46,187 nt of DNA from Pseudomonadota bacterium (lineage in GTDB: Bacteria > Pseudomonadota > Gammaproteobacteria > Burkholderiales > Methylophilaceae), in contig JAKQIT010000143.1 of NCBI GenBank assembly GCA_029556915.1, positions 1-46,187 of the forward strand. The letters are read 5' to 3'. Under the pieces are notes generated by a model. It saw only the letters and a program-made list of their open reading frames with translations, did no database searches and was not told the origin of the DNA. The translations under genes were made by a program, and so were the position numbers. Shown here piece after piece: positions 23,677-33,168 of the stretch; position 1 is the first letter of the stretch, and each line of letters opens with the position of its first letter.

Positions 23677-24195
23677 TTATTTGCCTATAGTTATCGCTTT
23701 GACTAGATTTTTTTGTTGCAATTTAGACATCAGCAACACTGCCAGCACATGTAATACCACCATCACTTTTAGCGCAGTTGATAGCATGGTGTGCACTTCC
23801 ACAGGCCAATCCTCGCCCCAATAAGCGTCAGTACGACTAATCCAGCCTGTCAAAGCTAGCAAAAATATCAATAACCATATGCAGTAAACCGCAATCTGTC
23901 CAAGCGGGTTGTGCCCAATATGAGAAGAAACGATGCCAGACCGTAGTTCTTTTAGGTGCGTTTTGATGGCAGAAAATTGTGGCAAGTAAAATTTTGAGGC
24001 GGGATTTTTGCTTATCCATAACCCATCAACCAAGCGAATGAGCACTAACATCAAACAGCCATAGCCAATCATGCGGTGCCAATATCCGGTGTCATTAAAA
24101 AAGTTGACCAGCACGCAAAGTGCCACTAACCAATGCGTTAATCTCACCAAGCGCGACCATGCAAAATGTTTAGAAGGGTGAAGTTCAGGGGGCAT
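23677..24195 (-). CDS. Cytochrome b561 family membrane protein
   Basis: A 172-residue four-helix membrane protein of the cytochrome b561/Ni-hydrogenase cytochrome b type. TM helices are at about 16-36, 40-58, 101-119 and 140-158. Candidate haem-b ligands are His21 (RLTHWLVAL), His40 (YWHRMIGY), the two His of SSHIGHNPLG and HVL in the last helix. It would pass electrons between the quinone pool and a periplasmic partner. Separated from the PepSY gene by 155 bases that contain a repeat hairpin, so it may be a unit of its own or a low-level member of the iron operon. Confidence 0.85.
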   Translation of the reverse strand: MPPELHPSKHFAWSRLVRLTHWLVALCVLVNFFNDTGYWHRMIGYGCLMLVLIRLVDGLWISKNPASKFYLPQFSAIKTHLKELRSGIVSSHIGHNPLGQIAVYCIWLLIFLLALTGWISRTDAYWGEDWPVEVHTMLSTALKVMVVLHVLAVLLMSKLQQKNLVKAITIGK

Positions 24196-24295
24196 TTATG
24201 TATTACGCTAAGGTGTCAAACTGGCTAATTTTAGCCCGTGATTTTTCCACAAAATAGCACTAAAAATTGTGCTTAAATTGTGCCGAGCAAAAAAT

Positions 24296-24336
24296 GCACC
24301 TCCGTAAGCCAGTATCCATGCGGCTTACAGAGGTGC
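24296..24336 (-). repeat. Dispersed stem-loop repeat, copy 3 (inverted loop)
   Basis: Arms 24296-24310 and 24322-24336 pair over 15 bp with one mismatch. The loop reads as the reverse complement of GCATGGATACT. Compared with other copies, a C-G pair is replaced by T-A in both arms (GTAAGCC with GGCTTAC), which is a compensated change. It could also act as a terminator between the PepSY and cytochrome genes. Confidence 0.8.
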
Positions 24337-24350
24337 TTGTATGAAGATGG

Positions 24351-24614
24351 CTATTTTTCAACTTCCGCTTTCACAATTTCTAAGGTTTTAGTGTCAAAGT
24401 AAATTTCGACTTTTTTACCTTGCTTGTTGCGGCCATAAATCTCGTAGCAATTGCCATCTACTTTAAATTTTTTGATGGTATAGCCTTCTTCGGTTAGCGC
24501 TTGTTTGAGTGTATTTTCAGCCGCCCATTCTTCTTTTGGGTGTTCCACGCACTCAGCGCCGGCTAACGCTGTGATAGGTAATAAACTTAAAGTCATCATC
24601 ATTAAAAATTTCAT
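24351..24614 (-). CDS. Exported PepSY-domain protein
   Basis: An 87-residue protein with a signal peptide (MKFLMMMTLSLLPITALA, cut before GAECVE). A single PepSY-like domain follows: LKQALTEEGYTIKKFKVDGN, CYEIYGRNKQGKKVEIYFD, and TLEIVKAEVE at the end. Two cysteines (C22 and C56) may form a disulfide. PepSY proteins of this size often sit beside cytochrome b or ferric reductase genes and are thought to be periplasmic inhibitors or binding modules. The start overlaps the stop of the FMN oxidase as ATGA. Confidence 0.8.
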   Translation of the reverse strand: MKFLMMMTLSLLPITALAGAECVEHPKEEWAAENTLKQALTEEGYTIKKFKVDGNCYEIYGRNKQGKKVEIYFDTKTLEIVKAEVEK

Positions 24615-25693
24615 TTTATTGTCTTTCCTAAATTTAATTGTTTGATTGCGGCTAAATCTTTGGCGCCTGTTAATGCCATGGTCATTTCTAGTTCATCGCG
24701 CATGAGGCGTATCACATGTGCAACGCCCAAAGCGCCAGCGCTTGCTAGCCCCCAAATGAACGGACGGCCTATCATCACTGCATCAGCACCTAATGCGAGT
24801 GCTTTAAATGCATCTTGACCATGGCGAATTCCGCTGTCGAGTAAAATTTTGGTTTGGCCAGAAAAGCGTTCAACCACGCTGGGGAGTACTTCTAAGCTGC
24901 TGGGTACGCCATCTAACACGCGGCCGCCGTGGTTGGATACCACTAAACCATCGCAGCCTATGTGAATCATTCTTTCAGCATCCTCAGTGTGCATTACGCC
25001 TTTTACAATAAGTGGCACACTAATATGGTCACGCAGCCATGCTAAATCCGCCCAATTGGGCGCTTGCGCCATCCATCCGTCAAACACTTTGCTTTGATGA
25101 GCGTTTATGTTGATAGCTAAGGGAGGTTCTAAATTAACCGCTGAAATATTATCAGGTAGCGCCATCACCGCTTGCTTTACTGGGGCGTCAACCGTAAACA
25201 CCACAGCGCTGTAGCCTGCCTCAATCGCGCGATTAAGCAAACGTAAAGTGCGTGTTCTATCGCCCTGCCAATAGAGTTGAAACCAGAGCGCTTGATTTGC
25301 AGTTTCTATGATTTCTTCCAAAGTTTGGCTGGCGAGGCTACTCACCACCATTTGTCCTGATTGCGCTACAGCGGCCATTGCACTGGCTTGCTCACCATCA
25401 ATATGAAACAAGCGTTGATAAGCAATCGGAGCAAGCAGAAGAGGGTGGTTAAACTGCTGCCCAAATAGTTCCAGTTTGCTGTTGCCACCTTTTACATCCG
25501 CTAATGGGCGAGAGGTAAGTTTGACATCATCAAAAGCCGTTAGGTTGGCTTGCATGGTGTGGCCTTTACCAGCACCACCTGCTAAATACTGCCAAATGGT
25601 ATTAGGTACTCTAGGCTGCGCATAAGGTAGATAATCTGTGGCAGTTTGTACATCTTGCGGTGTAGATTGTAGTTTATTGAGTAGCGCAGTCAT
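24611..25693 (-). CDS. FMN-dependent alpha-hydroxy-acid oxidase
   Basis: A 360-residue member of the glycolate/lactate oxidase family, which oxidises (S)-2-hydroxy acids. LLLAPIAYQRLFHIDGE (FMN loop), LWFQLYWQGD, IVKGVMHTEDAERM with the FMN Lys, SNHGGRVLDG with the catalytic His, and DSGIRHGQDAFKALALGADA with IGRPFIWGLA are all present. I chose the ATG at 25693, which overlaps the upstream dioxygenase stop by four bases, instead of an in-frame TTG at 25702. The substrate is uncertain; lactate is the usual guess. Being translated from an iron-regulated operon is unusual and may relate to a hydroxy-acid siderophore. Confidence 0.88.
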   Translation of the reverse strand: MTALLNKLQSTPQDVQTATDYLPYAQPRVPNTIWQYLAGGAGKGHTMQANLTAFDDVKLTSRPLADVKGGNSKLELFGQQFNHPLLLAPIAYQRLFHIDGEQASAMAAVAQSGQMVVSSLASQTLEEIIETANQALWFQLYWQGDRTRTLRLLNRAIEAGYSAVVFTVDAPVKQAVMALPDNISAVNLEPPLAININAHQSKVFDGWMAQAPNWADLAWLRDHISVPLIVKGVMHTEDAERMIHIGCDGLVVSNHGGRVLDGVPSSLEVLPSVVERFSGQTKILLDSGIRHGQDAFKALALGADAVMIGRPFIWGLASAGALGVAHVIRLMRDELEMTMALTGAKDLAAIKQLNLGKTIK

Positions 25694-26370
25694 TCTGCCC
25701 AACGCCGTAATAAATTATGATAAACCCCAGTTAAATGCACCACTGCTTCGGTTTCACCTACGGTATGGCGAAGTTGCATGAGTGACATATCCATATCGTA
25801 AAGCAAGCGGCGCTTTTCGGCATCTCGCACCATGCTTTGAATAAACATAAAACACGCGACCCGTGCACCTTTTCTAACAGGTGTCACTTCGTGCACAGAA
25901 GAGGATGGGTAAACAACAATGCTACCGGCTTTGAGCTTGACCGATTGTCTGCCAAAAGTATCTTCTATCATCAGTTCGCCGCCTTCATAGTCTTCGGGGT
26001 CAGTTAAAAACAGTGTGGCGGAAACGTCCGCACGTACATAGCCACTGCCATCTGGCATCATACGCATGGCATTATCCACATGGTAGCCGTAATAATTGGC
26101 TTCGCCGCTGTAGCGATTGAAAAATGGCGGTAGAATTTTTAAAGGAAGTGCGGCGGTAAAAAACAAGGCATTACGATTAAGCGCTTGTAACACCAGCTTT
26201 CTGAGTGCCTGCATTTGTGGTGCTTGTTCAGAAAGCTGTTGATTGTTTTTAACAACCGCCGCTTGTGTTCCTGCTGTTACTTTTCCATCTACCCATTGTG
26301 CTTCAGCGATGAGTTTTTTAGCCCGCAGAATTTCTTCATCGTTTAACACATTGGGAATTTGTAACAGCAT
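25690..26370 (-). CDS. piuC: PiuC/YbiX-type Fe(II)/2-oxoglutarate dioxygenase
   Basis: A 226-residue PKHD-type hydroxylase found with TonB receptors for catechol siderophores. The iron ligands are visible: His and Asp in YYGYHVDNAMRM, and the distal His in SSSVHEVTPV; the 2-oxoglutarate Arg follows in KGARVACFMF. ADVSATLFLTDPEDYEGGEL is the conserved core strand. I chose the second of two adjacent ATGs, as AGGAG is then five bases away. It lies eight bases after the receptor gene. It is thought to modify or release the siderophore, but its substrate is unproven. Confidence 0.9.
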   Translation of the reverse strand: MLLQIPNVLNDEEILRAKKLIAEAQWVDGKVTAGTQAAVVKNNQQLSEQAPQMQALRKLVLQALNRNALFFTAALPLKILPPFFNRYSGEANYYGYHVDNAMRMMPDGSGYVRADVSATLFLTDPEDYEGGELMIEDTFGRQSVKLKAGSIVVYPSSSVHEVTPVRKGARVACFMFIQSMVRDAEKRRLLYDMDMSLMQLRHTVGETEAVVHLTGVYHNLLRRWAE

Positions 26371-26378
26371 CATTGCTC

Positions 26379-28631
26379 CTAAAATTTAAACTCAGTGGTT
26401 ACAATGGCTTGCCTTCTGTTGCCTGGTGTTACCAAGCCACCATTGTCATAAACGGCATCATAATACTCTTTATCAAGTACGTTTTTAACATTTAAACGCA
26501 CCGCCCACTTAGGCTGCTCATAGGCCACCATGGCATCGACTCTTGCATAGCCAGGCGCGTAATTGGGATGGAAACCACCCCCCGTAAACACCGCGCCGCC
26601 ATTGGTTGCACTTGGTTGATAAGCAGTACGCCATGCTTTGGCTTCCACACCACCGCCTATTTTCCATGCGCTATTGAGGCTATAAGTTGTCCAAAAGTTA
26701 AAGGTGACTGGCGGTGTATTGCGTGGACGAACACCTTTAAATCTGGCATCTGCAACGGTAATCGCACCAGTCGTTGCATTGACGTTTTCTGCCACTTCCA
26801 AAATTTCAGCATCCATTAAGCTCACGCCAGTAAATACTTCCAATTTTTCTGTTAGCTTACCTGTTGCTTCTAGCTCTAGCCCATTGGTTCTACGCTTTTT
26901 AGTTAAAATAGCCGAAGTTGACTCTAAGTCGGTATTTCTCTCCCAGTCTTTTGTGGAGGTATATAACGCAGTTCTAAAGGCCAAATCACCATCCAAAAAT
27001 AACCATTTTGAGCCAATCTCAAATGTCTTACTGCGCTCTGGTGGTTGTGGCGCTACCGTCAACTGATATAAATCCGCAGTTGGGCTGAATGAGTCACTCC
27101 AAGCCGCATAATAATGTGCTTCTGGCTGTGGTTGCCATGACAAGCCTGCGCGGTAGCTGTTTTCACCATAGCTGAGTTTGGGCGATGTTGTGCTTGAGTA
27201 ATTTGCGCGCAGCTCATCGCGGCGCATCCCAAGCAGTAATTTCCAGTTAGGAATAAACTCAACGGTATCTTGCACATACACAGCATAGTTATCTGCTTCA
27301 AACTTAGTCGGCACACCAGTGGTGGCAGCGATATGCCTGTTATAAGTGACGCCACTTGCAGCAATGGCCGCATTGAGCGCTGCGCCAGTTTGGGTATAAG
27401 CTAAACCAGTGGTAGGGTTAATTGCCTGTAAGCCATGTCGGTAGTTATCTTCTTTTAAATATTCCACCCCAGCTAATACTTCATGTTTCATCCCAGCTAA
27501 GTCTAGCTTGGTGCTAAAGTCGGACTGCAAATTGAGCGTTTCATAATGCATTTTACGCGTCACATTGCCGCCGATTTTATTATCTTCAGTGGGCAAATCA
27601 TTCGCGGGCGTTTTAGCCCAATAGCCACGCTTATAATCAGCATCTCTGATTTGTGTCCTTATTTGCGTATCTTTACTAAATTTATGGGTGAAGATAGCAG
27701 TTGTCATGCGCGTATCGCTATCATCAAAGTTATCATCATTGCCCCAAAATGTTTTATCAGTACGACCATTGGTGCTACTACTTAAAGGTCTTTTATCTGC
27801 ATCAAACCGAATGCCGTAATCTGGCACATCACGGGTTTGTGTGTAAATATGGTTTAAGAAAAATTCATTATCAGTACCAATACCAGCACCAAAACTGAGT
27901 GCAATGCCTTTTCTGTCAATTTCGGGGTGGTCACCATCAGACGGATTTTTTCGATAAGTTTCTTCATGTCTATCCATCACGTTAACACGAATAGCGGCAG
28001 TATCAGTGAGTTGTCTGTTGAAATCTCCCGTTACTTGGTGATAGTCATCGTTACCTAAACTACCCGTAATCGTATTTTCATTATCTAGTTCCGCCATTTT
28101 GCTGACTTGGTTAATCACGCCGCCCGCTTGACCGCGCCCAAACAACATCGCTGCTGAGCCACGTAGCACATCGACTTGCTCTAAGTTGAAAATCTCGCGG
28201 TTATATTGTGCCGTATCGCGCACACCATCCAAGTAAATATCGCCAAAAGAATAAAAACCACGCAGCATAAAATTATCACCTGCGCGGCCACCTTCTGCGG
28301 CATTAAAAGTGAGCCCAGACACGTTTCGCAGCGCTTCGCGCAAAGAGCCTACTTGTTGGTCATGCATTAAATCATTCGTTACGGTGGTAATCGCTTGCGG
28401 AATATCATGCGGGTCTTGCAAAGTTTTGCCTACACGCGTCTTGGTGGCTTGATAGCCTGTATCTTTAGTAATAGCGGTAGCCTTTACCTGAATTTTTTTT
28501 AGCTCAACTTCCGCAACGGCGGGTGCACTTTCTTGTTGTTCTTCTGCGATTGCAAGCATGGACTGTGTCGCTAATATAACCGCCATATAAACAGATTTTT
28601 TGCTTAAGGGGTTTGGCTTGTGATACTTCAT
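26379..28631 (-). CDS. TonB-dependent siderophore receptor (Fiu/PiuA-like)
   Basis: A 750-residue outer-membrane receptor. The signal peptide is MKYHKPNPLSKK then SVYMAVILATQSMLAIA. The plug domain has DPHDIPQAITTVTNDLMHDQ, LREALRNVSGLTF, GDNFMLRGF and VDVLRGSAAMLFGRGQAGGV. A 22-strand barrel follows and ends in the terminal Phe (VTTEFKF). I chose the ATG at 28631 since GGAG is eight bases upstream and longer frames run into the Fur box. Next to PiuC it most likely takes up a ferric catecholate. The gene leads the minus-strand iron operon. Confidence 0.93.
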   Translation of the reverse strand: MKYHKPNPLSKKSVYMAVILATQSMLAIAEEQQESAPAVAEVELKKIQVKATAITKDTGYQATKTRVGKTLQDPHDIPQAITTVTNDLMHDQQVGSLREALRNVSGLTFNAAEGGRAGDNFMLRGFYSFGDIYLDGVRDTAQYNREIFNLEQVDVLRGSAAMLFGRGQAGGVINQVSKMAELDNENTITGSLGNDDYHQVTGDFNRQLTDTAAIRVNVMDRHEETYRKNPSDGDHPEIDRKGIALSFGAGIGTDNEFFLNHIYTQTRDVPDYGIRFDADKRPLSSSTNGRTDKTFWGNDDNFDDSDTRMTTAIFTHKFSKDTQIRTQIRDADYKRGYWAKTPANDLPTEDNKIGGNVTRKMHYETLNLQSDFSTKLDLAGMKHEVLAGVEYLKEDNYRHGLQAINPTTGLAYTQTGAALNAAIAASGVTYNRHIAATTGVPTKFEADNYAVYVQDTVEFIPNWKLLLGMRRDELRANYSSTTSPKLSYGENSYRAGLSWQPQPEAHYYAAWSDSFSPTADLYQLTVAPQPPERSKTFEIGSKWLFLDGDLAFRTALYTSTKDWERNTDLESTSAILTKKRRTNGLELEATGKLTEKLEVFTGVSLMDAEILEVAENVNATTGAITVADARFKGVRPRNTPPVTFNFWTTYSLNSAWKIGGGVEAKAWRTAYQPSATNGGAVFTGGGFHPNYAPGYARVDAMVAYEQPKWAVRLNVKNVLDKEYYDAVYDNGGLVTPGNRRQAIVTTEFKF

Positions 28632-28659
28632 TGGTGATTCTCCATGCATTAGATTGTTA

Positions 28660-28690
28660 ACAATAATGATAACAATTCTCATTTATATTA
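28660..28690 (-). promoter_or_regulatory. Fur box upstream of the siderophore receptor
   Basis: The segment around 28662-28682 reads AATAATGATAACAATTCTCA then TTTATATTATC, close to the Fur consensus of GATAAT/ATTATC hexamers. It lies about 30-60 bases before the receptor start. Iron repression of the operon is inferred. Confidence 0.75.
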
Positions 28691-28796
28691 TCAATACAAA
28701 TATGCAAAATAATTTAAATGTATTTAATAGCAGCATAAAAATGTTGCGTTGAATAAGGAAAAAATGGACGGCTTCTAATTGCCATCCGCATCTAGG

Positions 28797-28810
28797 TTGA
28801 TGCATATCAA
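28797..28810. promoter_or_regulatory. FNR/Anr-type site, TTGAT-N4-ATCAA
   Basis: TTGATGCATATCAA is a perfect match to the FNR consensus TTGATNNNNATCAA. It is centred 63 bases before the preferred start of the hydroxylase gene. It could place that gene, or the divergent iron operon, under oxygen control. Confidence 0.6.
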
Positions 28811-28866
28811 TGACCATCATTAAGTTTTATTGAATGATGATTGGCGATAAATGGATGGGTAAAATC

Positions 28867-30042
28867 ATGCAGAATGTAGATGTGTTGATTGTAGGTGCAG
28901 GGCCTTCAGGTTTATGTTTTGCACAAATGCTGGCTAACAGTGGCTTGCGCATTACTGTGCTAGAAAAGCAGCATGAAGATGCGATTGCTAACCCAGCTTT
29001 TGATGGGCGCGAAATTGCAATTACCCATCGCTCTGCTCGGCTAATGCGTGAATTGGGCATTTGGCAACACATAGAAGAAAGTGCAATATCACCATTACGA
29101 GACGCAAAAGTGCTTAATGGCGGCGCTTTAAATGCGATGGTAATAGACCATCGTGATACAGCGCAACCTGAATTAGGCTACCTGATTTCTAATTGCGTGA
29201 TTCGCAAGGCCGCTTATGCGGCAGTGAAAGCGAGTCCATCCATCACACTAATGCCGAATGTTACGATAAGCCAAATAACTACTGATGAACATAAAGCCCG
29301 TGTGACACTAAATAACGGGCAACGCATTGAGGCTCAGTTGGTGGTGGCAGCTGATAATCGCTTTTCAGAAACACGTCGTTTGATGGGTATTTCCGCAAGC
29401 ATGCACGATTTTGGTAAAACCATGATGGTTTGTGTCATGGCGCATGCGATTGATCATCAGCATACTGCATGGGAGTGGTTTGACTACGGACAAACTTTAG
29501 CATTGTTGCCCATGCAAGGTGGAAAATCATCGGTGGTCATTACTTTACCGCCCCGTGAAATAGCGCGGTTGATGGCTATGCCAGAAGAAATATTTAATGC
29601 AGAAATTGAACAGCGATTTGGAAATAGACTGGGTCAAATGCGATTGGTCTCTACACGTCACGCTTACCCATTAGTGACAGTTTATTCAGACCGATTTGTT
29701 GCGCAACGGTTTGCCTTAATTGGCGATGCTGCCGTCGGCATGCATCCGGTTACCGCACATGGATTTAATTTTGCACTGCGCGGCGCAGACAATTTAGCCA
29801 CTGCAATTAAAAAAGCAGCGCAACAGAATGCCGATATTGCCTCTACAGGCTTGCTTAGTGCTTATGAAAAATTTCATCAGCGCGCCACGCGTCCGCTGTT
29901 TATGGCAACGCATGCCATTGCCAAAATTTATAGTAATGATCGATTGCCCGCACGTATTATTCGCAGCGCTTCATTACGCATTGGCAGCCATCTGCCGCCA
30001 TTTAAACGCGCCATGGCAAATATGCTCACAGATGTGCGTTAA
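28867..30042 (+). CDS. UbiH/UbiF/UbiM-family FAD monooxygenase (ubiquinone ring hydroxylase)
   Basis: A 391-residue flavoprotein hydroxylase. VDVLIVGAGPSGLCFAQMLA at the N-terminus is the FAD site, DGREIAITHRSARLM resembles the family middle motif, and FALIGDAAVGMHPVTAHGFN is the second FAD motif with the GD signature. Members hydroxylate the aromatic ring of ubiquinone precursors with O2. The broad-specificity UbiM of Neisseria and others is a fair candidate, but I cannot separate UbiM, UbiH and UbiF from sequence alone. The start could be 28834, 28855 or 28867; I favour 28867, which begins at the FAD motif like its relatives. A perfect FNR-type site is upstream. Confidence 0.82.
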   Translation: MQNVDVLIVGAGPSGLCFAQMLANSGLRITVLEKQHEDAIANPAFDGREIAITHRSARLMRELGIWQHIEESAISPLRDAKVLNGGALNAMVIDHRDTAQPELGYLISNCVIRKAAYAAVKASPSITLMPNVTISQITTDEHKARVTLNNGQRIEAQLVVAADNRFSETRRLMGISASMHDFGKTMMVCVMAHAIDHQHTAWEWFDYGQTLALLPMQGGKSSVVITLPPREIARLMAMPEEIFNAEIEQRFGNRLGQMRLVSTRHAYPLVTVYSDRFVAQRFALIGDAAVGMHPVTAHGFNFALRGADNLATAIKKAAQQNADIASTGLLSAYEKFHQRATRPLFMATHAIAKIYSNDRLPARIIRSASLRIGSHLPPFKRAMANMLTDVR

Positions 30043-30149
30043 ATGATTGGCTAATCACGCAGTAAAGTAAACGCATATTTGCAAACATGGCTGAGCTAAA
30101 CGATACGCACAAAATTGTCCTTAAAAACCTCATTTTTTGCGGTTAACAT

Positions 30150-30219
30150 CCCCCGAGCGATTTTTATGCCTCTGGAAGCCGCATGGATACTGGCTTGCAG
30201 AGGTGGTCAAAAGAAGATG
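30150..30219 (+). repeat. Dispersed stem-loop repeat, copy 4 (GCATGGATACT loop type)
   Basis: The unit begins CCCCCGAGCGATTTTTATG, then CCTCTGGAAGCC, loop GCATGGATACT (30181-30191), arm GGCTTGCAGAGG, and TGGTCAAAAGAAGATG. It occupies part of the 367-base gap before lepA (30043-30409). The gap also holds a GGCGCA-TTG-TGCGCC hairpin at 30366-30380, probably in the lepA leader; I see no gene in it. Confidence 0.8.
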
Positions 30220-30409
30220 CGTTATTTTTGCATTAAAAACGTATTTAATTTACAAAGCTTCATCCATCAGATTTCACTGCGCTTAATTACTACTAAGCAT
30301 CAAAGCAGGCTGTAAAAAAGTATCAAAAAATCATGCGTTTGTAGTAAAATCACGGCTGTTATCAGGGCGCATTGTGCGCCTTGTTTGTTTGTATTTTTTA
30401 AAAGACTTC

Positions 30410-32203
30410 ATGAAAAACATCCGTAACTTTTCAATTATCGCGCACATTGACCATGGTAAATCGACACTAGCCGACCGAATTATTCATTTATGTGGAGGCT
30501 TGGCTGACCGTGAAATGGAGGCGCAAGTGCTTGATTCAATGGACATTGAACGCGAGCGCGGCATTACCATTAAAGCGCAGACGGCAGCGTTAAATTACAA
30601 AGCGGATGATGGGCAAACTTATCAGTTGAATTTGATTGACACGCCTGGCCACGTGGATTTTAGCTACGAGGTTTCACGTTCGCTGTCAGCTTGTGAGGGC
30701 GCGTTATTGGTGGTGGATGCCTCACAAGGGGTAGAGGCGCAAAGCGTGGCCAATTGCTATACCGCGCTCGATTTAGGTGTTGAAGTCACGGCGGTGCTGA
30801 ATAAAATTGACTTGCCTTCTGCTGACCCAGAGCGCGTGAAGCAAGAAATTGAAGATGTGATTGGCGTGGATGCGAGTGATGCAGTGCTTTGCTCAGCCAA
30901 AACTGGTTTTGGCGTGCGTGATGTCTTAGAAGCGGTGATTAAAAAAGTACCGCCGCCAGAGGGTAATGTTGATGGGCCACTTAAAGCTTTGGTGATTGAT
31001 GCGTGGTTTGATAATTACGTGGGTGTGGTGATGTTGGTGCGGGTGATAGATGGTGTGCTTAAGCCTAAAGATAAAATTCGCCTCATGGCTACGCATAGCG
31101 ATTTTTTATGTGAGCAAGTGGGCGTGTTTACGCCAAAATCACTGCAAAAAACGTCGCTTTCAGCAGGGGAAGTAGGCTTTATTATTGCGGGTATTAAAGA
31201 ACTTGCCAGCGCAAAAGTAGGCGATACCGTGACGTTGGCGAATAAACCAGCGCCTGAACCGCTTGCAGGCTTTAAAGAGGTGAAGCCGCAGGTGTTTGCA
31301 GGGCTTTACCCTGTTGAATCTAACCAGTTTGAGGCATTAAGAACGGCGCTTGAAAAGTTGAGTTTGAATGATTCAAGCTTATTGTTTGAAGCGGAAAACT
31401 CAACTGCATTAGGGTTTGGCTTTAGATGCGGCTTTTTAGGCCTGTTGCACATGGAGATTGTGCAAGAGCGTTTAGAGCGCGAATACGACATGGATTTAAT
31501 CACTACTGCACCAACTGTAGTTTATGAGCTATTACTTAAAGATGGCTCGGTGGTGCAAATTGAAAATCCATCGCGATTGCCAGAGCCTTCACGTGTAGAA
31601 GAAACGCGCGAGCCGATTATTGTGGTGAATTTGCTGATGCCGCAAGATTATGTAGGGCCAGTAATGACGCTTTGCAACAACAAGCGTGGCATTCAAAAAA
31701 ACATGCAGTACATGGGTCGTCAAGTCATGTTGAGTTACGAAATGCCATTGAATGAAGTGGTGTTGGATTTCTTTGATAAATTAAAATCTGTGTCGCGTGG
31801 TTACGCTAGTATGGATTATGAGTTTTTAGAGTTTCGTGCGGCAGATTTGGTGAAGCTTGATATTATGGTCAATGGGGAACGTGTGGATGCGCTCAGTATG
31901 ATTGTGCATCGCTCAAACAGTCAGCATCGCGGGCGTGAAGTGGCAGCGAAAATGCGCGAGTTAATTCCACGTCAAATGTTTGATGTGGCTATTCAGGCTT
32001 CAATTGGCGCCAATATCATTGCACGTGAAACCGTTAAAGCCATGCGTAAAAACGTGATTGCGAAGTGTTATGGTGGCGATGTGTCACGTAAGCGTAAATT
32101 GCTAGATAAGCAAAAAGAAGGCAAAAAACGAATGAAACAAGTGGGTAATGTGGAAATCCCGCAAGAAGCGTTTTTGGCGATTTTGCGTGTAGAAGATAAA
32201 TAA
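30410..32203 (+). CDS. lepA: Elongation factor 4 (LepA)
   Basis: A 597-residue ribosomal GTPase that can back-translocate stalled ribosomes. The G1 motif is [14 protein letters not shown]2 is in the ERGITIKAQ loop, G3 is DTPGHVDF and G4 is [10 protein letters not shown]. The C-terminal LepA-specific domain has the [19 protein letters not shown] and [20 protein letters not shown] segments. I chose the ATG at 30410, where the conserved [17 protein letters not shown] begins; an in-frame GTG at 30374 lies in the leader hairpin region. It heads the core run lepA-lepB-rnc-era-recO-pdxJ. Confidence 0.97.
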   Translation: MKNIRNFSIIAHIDHGKSTLADRIIHLCGGLADREMEAQVLDSMDIERERGITIKAQTAALNYKADDGQTYQLNLIDTPGHVDFSYEVSRSLSACEGALLVVDASQGVEAQSVANCYTALDLGVEVTAVLNKIDLPSADPERVKQEIEDVIGVDASDAVLCSAKTGFGVRDVLEAVIKKVPPPEGNVDGPLKALVIDAWFDNYVGVVMLVRVIDGVLKPKDKIRLMATHSDFLCEQVGVFTPKSLQKTSLSAGEVGFIIAGIKELASAKVGDTVTLANKPAPEPLAGFKEVKPQVFAGLYPVESNQFEALRTALEKLSLNDSSLLFEAENSTALGFGFRCGFLGLLHMEIVQERLEREYDMDLITTAPTVVYELLLKDGSVVQIENPSRLPEPSRVEETREPIIVVNLLMPQDYVGPVMTLCNNKRGIQKNMQYMGRQVMLSYEMPLNEVVLDFFDKLKSVSRGYASMDYEFLEFRAADLVKLDIMVNGERVDALSMIVHRSNSQHRGREVAAKMRELIPRQMFDVAIQASIGANIIARETVKAMRKNVIAKCYGGDVSRKRKLLDKQKEGKKRMKQVGNVEIPQEAFLAILRVEDK

Positions 32204-32227
32204 AAAAAGTTAAGGTTAAAAATACAA

Positions 32228-33139
32228 ATGATTATCTATTTATTGGTTGCTTTTGCGGCGTATTGCGTGGTGTTGCTAGTTCAGCGCAAATTAACGCTTG
32301 GCTTATTTTTATTTACTGAGTTCGCGCTAGTGGCGTTAATGCTAGCCGTTTCTAGCATTATCCCATTTGGTTTATTTATGTTGCTGATGCTCATGGTGAC
32401 AGGGGGAATTTGGCTCGTTGACAGTTTGTTTTTGAAGAAAAAGCGCGCAAATGGTAGCGAAGACCCAGAAGTGTTGGAATATGCTAAAAGCTTTTTTCCT
32501 GTGATTTTAGTGGTATTTTTTGTACGTTCTTTTATTGTTGAGCCTTTTAAAATTCCATCGGGTTCGATGATGCCAACATTATTGACGGGCGACTTTATTT
32601 TGGTCAACAAATATACTTATGGCTTGCGTGACCCAGTATTAAATCATACCTTTTATGAGGTCAATCATCCGCAGCGCGGCGATGTGTTTGTTTTTCATTA
32701 TCCGCCTGAGCCTACTACTAACTATATTAAACGCGTGATAGGTTTACCTGGAGATAAAATTCGCTATCTTGATAAAAGACTCACCATTAATGGTGAGTTG
32801 CTTGATGTTGCTGAATTGCAACGTTATGAATATGTTGAGAAAGGCCTCAACATGATGACAGCAAAGCGATATAGCGAGAAGTTAGGTCAGGTAGCACATG
32901 ATATTCTGATTCATGATTGGGATAACAGCTACAGTTCAGATGAAATCGGGGCTAAATTTGCCAATGGCGAAGAAATCACCGTGCCTGCTGGACAATATTT
33001 TGCAATGGGTGATAATCGCGATAATAGTAAAGACAGCCGTGTTTGGGGCTTTGTACCCGAGCGAAATCTGGTAGGCAAAGCGTTTTTTATTTGGATGAAT
33101 TTTGATCAAGCTTCACGTATCGGCAATACAATTAAATAG
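32228..33139 (+). CDS. lepB: Signal peptidase I
   Basis: A 303-residue membrane-bound Ser/Lys peptidase that removes Sec signal peptides. Two TM regions lie in the first 80 residues, with a cytoplasmic basic loop KKKRANG between the second helix and the domain. The catalytic Ser is in IPSGSMMPTLL and the Lys in NYIKRVIGLPGDKI. Box E, YFAMGDNRDNSKDSRVWG, is near the end. It starts 24 bases after lepA, the normal order in beta- and gammaproteobacteria. Confidence 0.97.
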   Translation: MIIYLLVAFAAYCVVLLVQRKLTLGLFLFTEFALVALMLAVSSIIPFGLFMLLMLMVTGGIWLVDSLFLKKKRANGSEDPEVLEYAKSFFPVILVVFFVRSFIVEPFKIPSGSMMPTLLTGDFILVNKYTYGLRDPVLNHTFYEVNHPQRGDVFVFHYPPEPTTNYIKRVIGLPGDKIRYLDKRLTINGELLDVAELQRYEYVEKGLNMMTAKRYSEKLGQVAHDILIHDWDNSYSSDEIGAKFANGEEITVPAGQYFAMGDNRDNSKDSRVWGFVPERNLVGKAFFIWMNFDQASRIGNTIK

Positions 33140-33168
33140 CAAGCTAAAGTAATAATGATTGGGAGAAT

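Noticed and set aside
28632-28682. A longer TonB receptor starting at 28682
   Set aside because: It would start inside the Fur box and place a charged stretch before the signal peptide; the ATG at 28631 has a good ribosome site.
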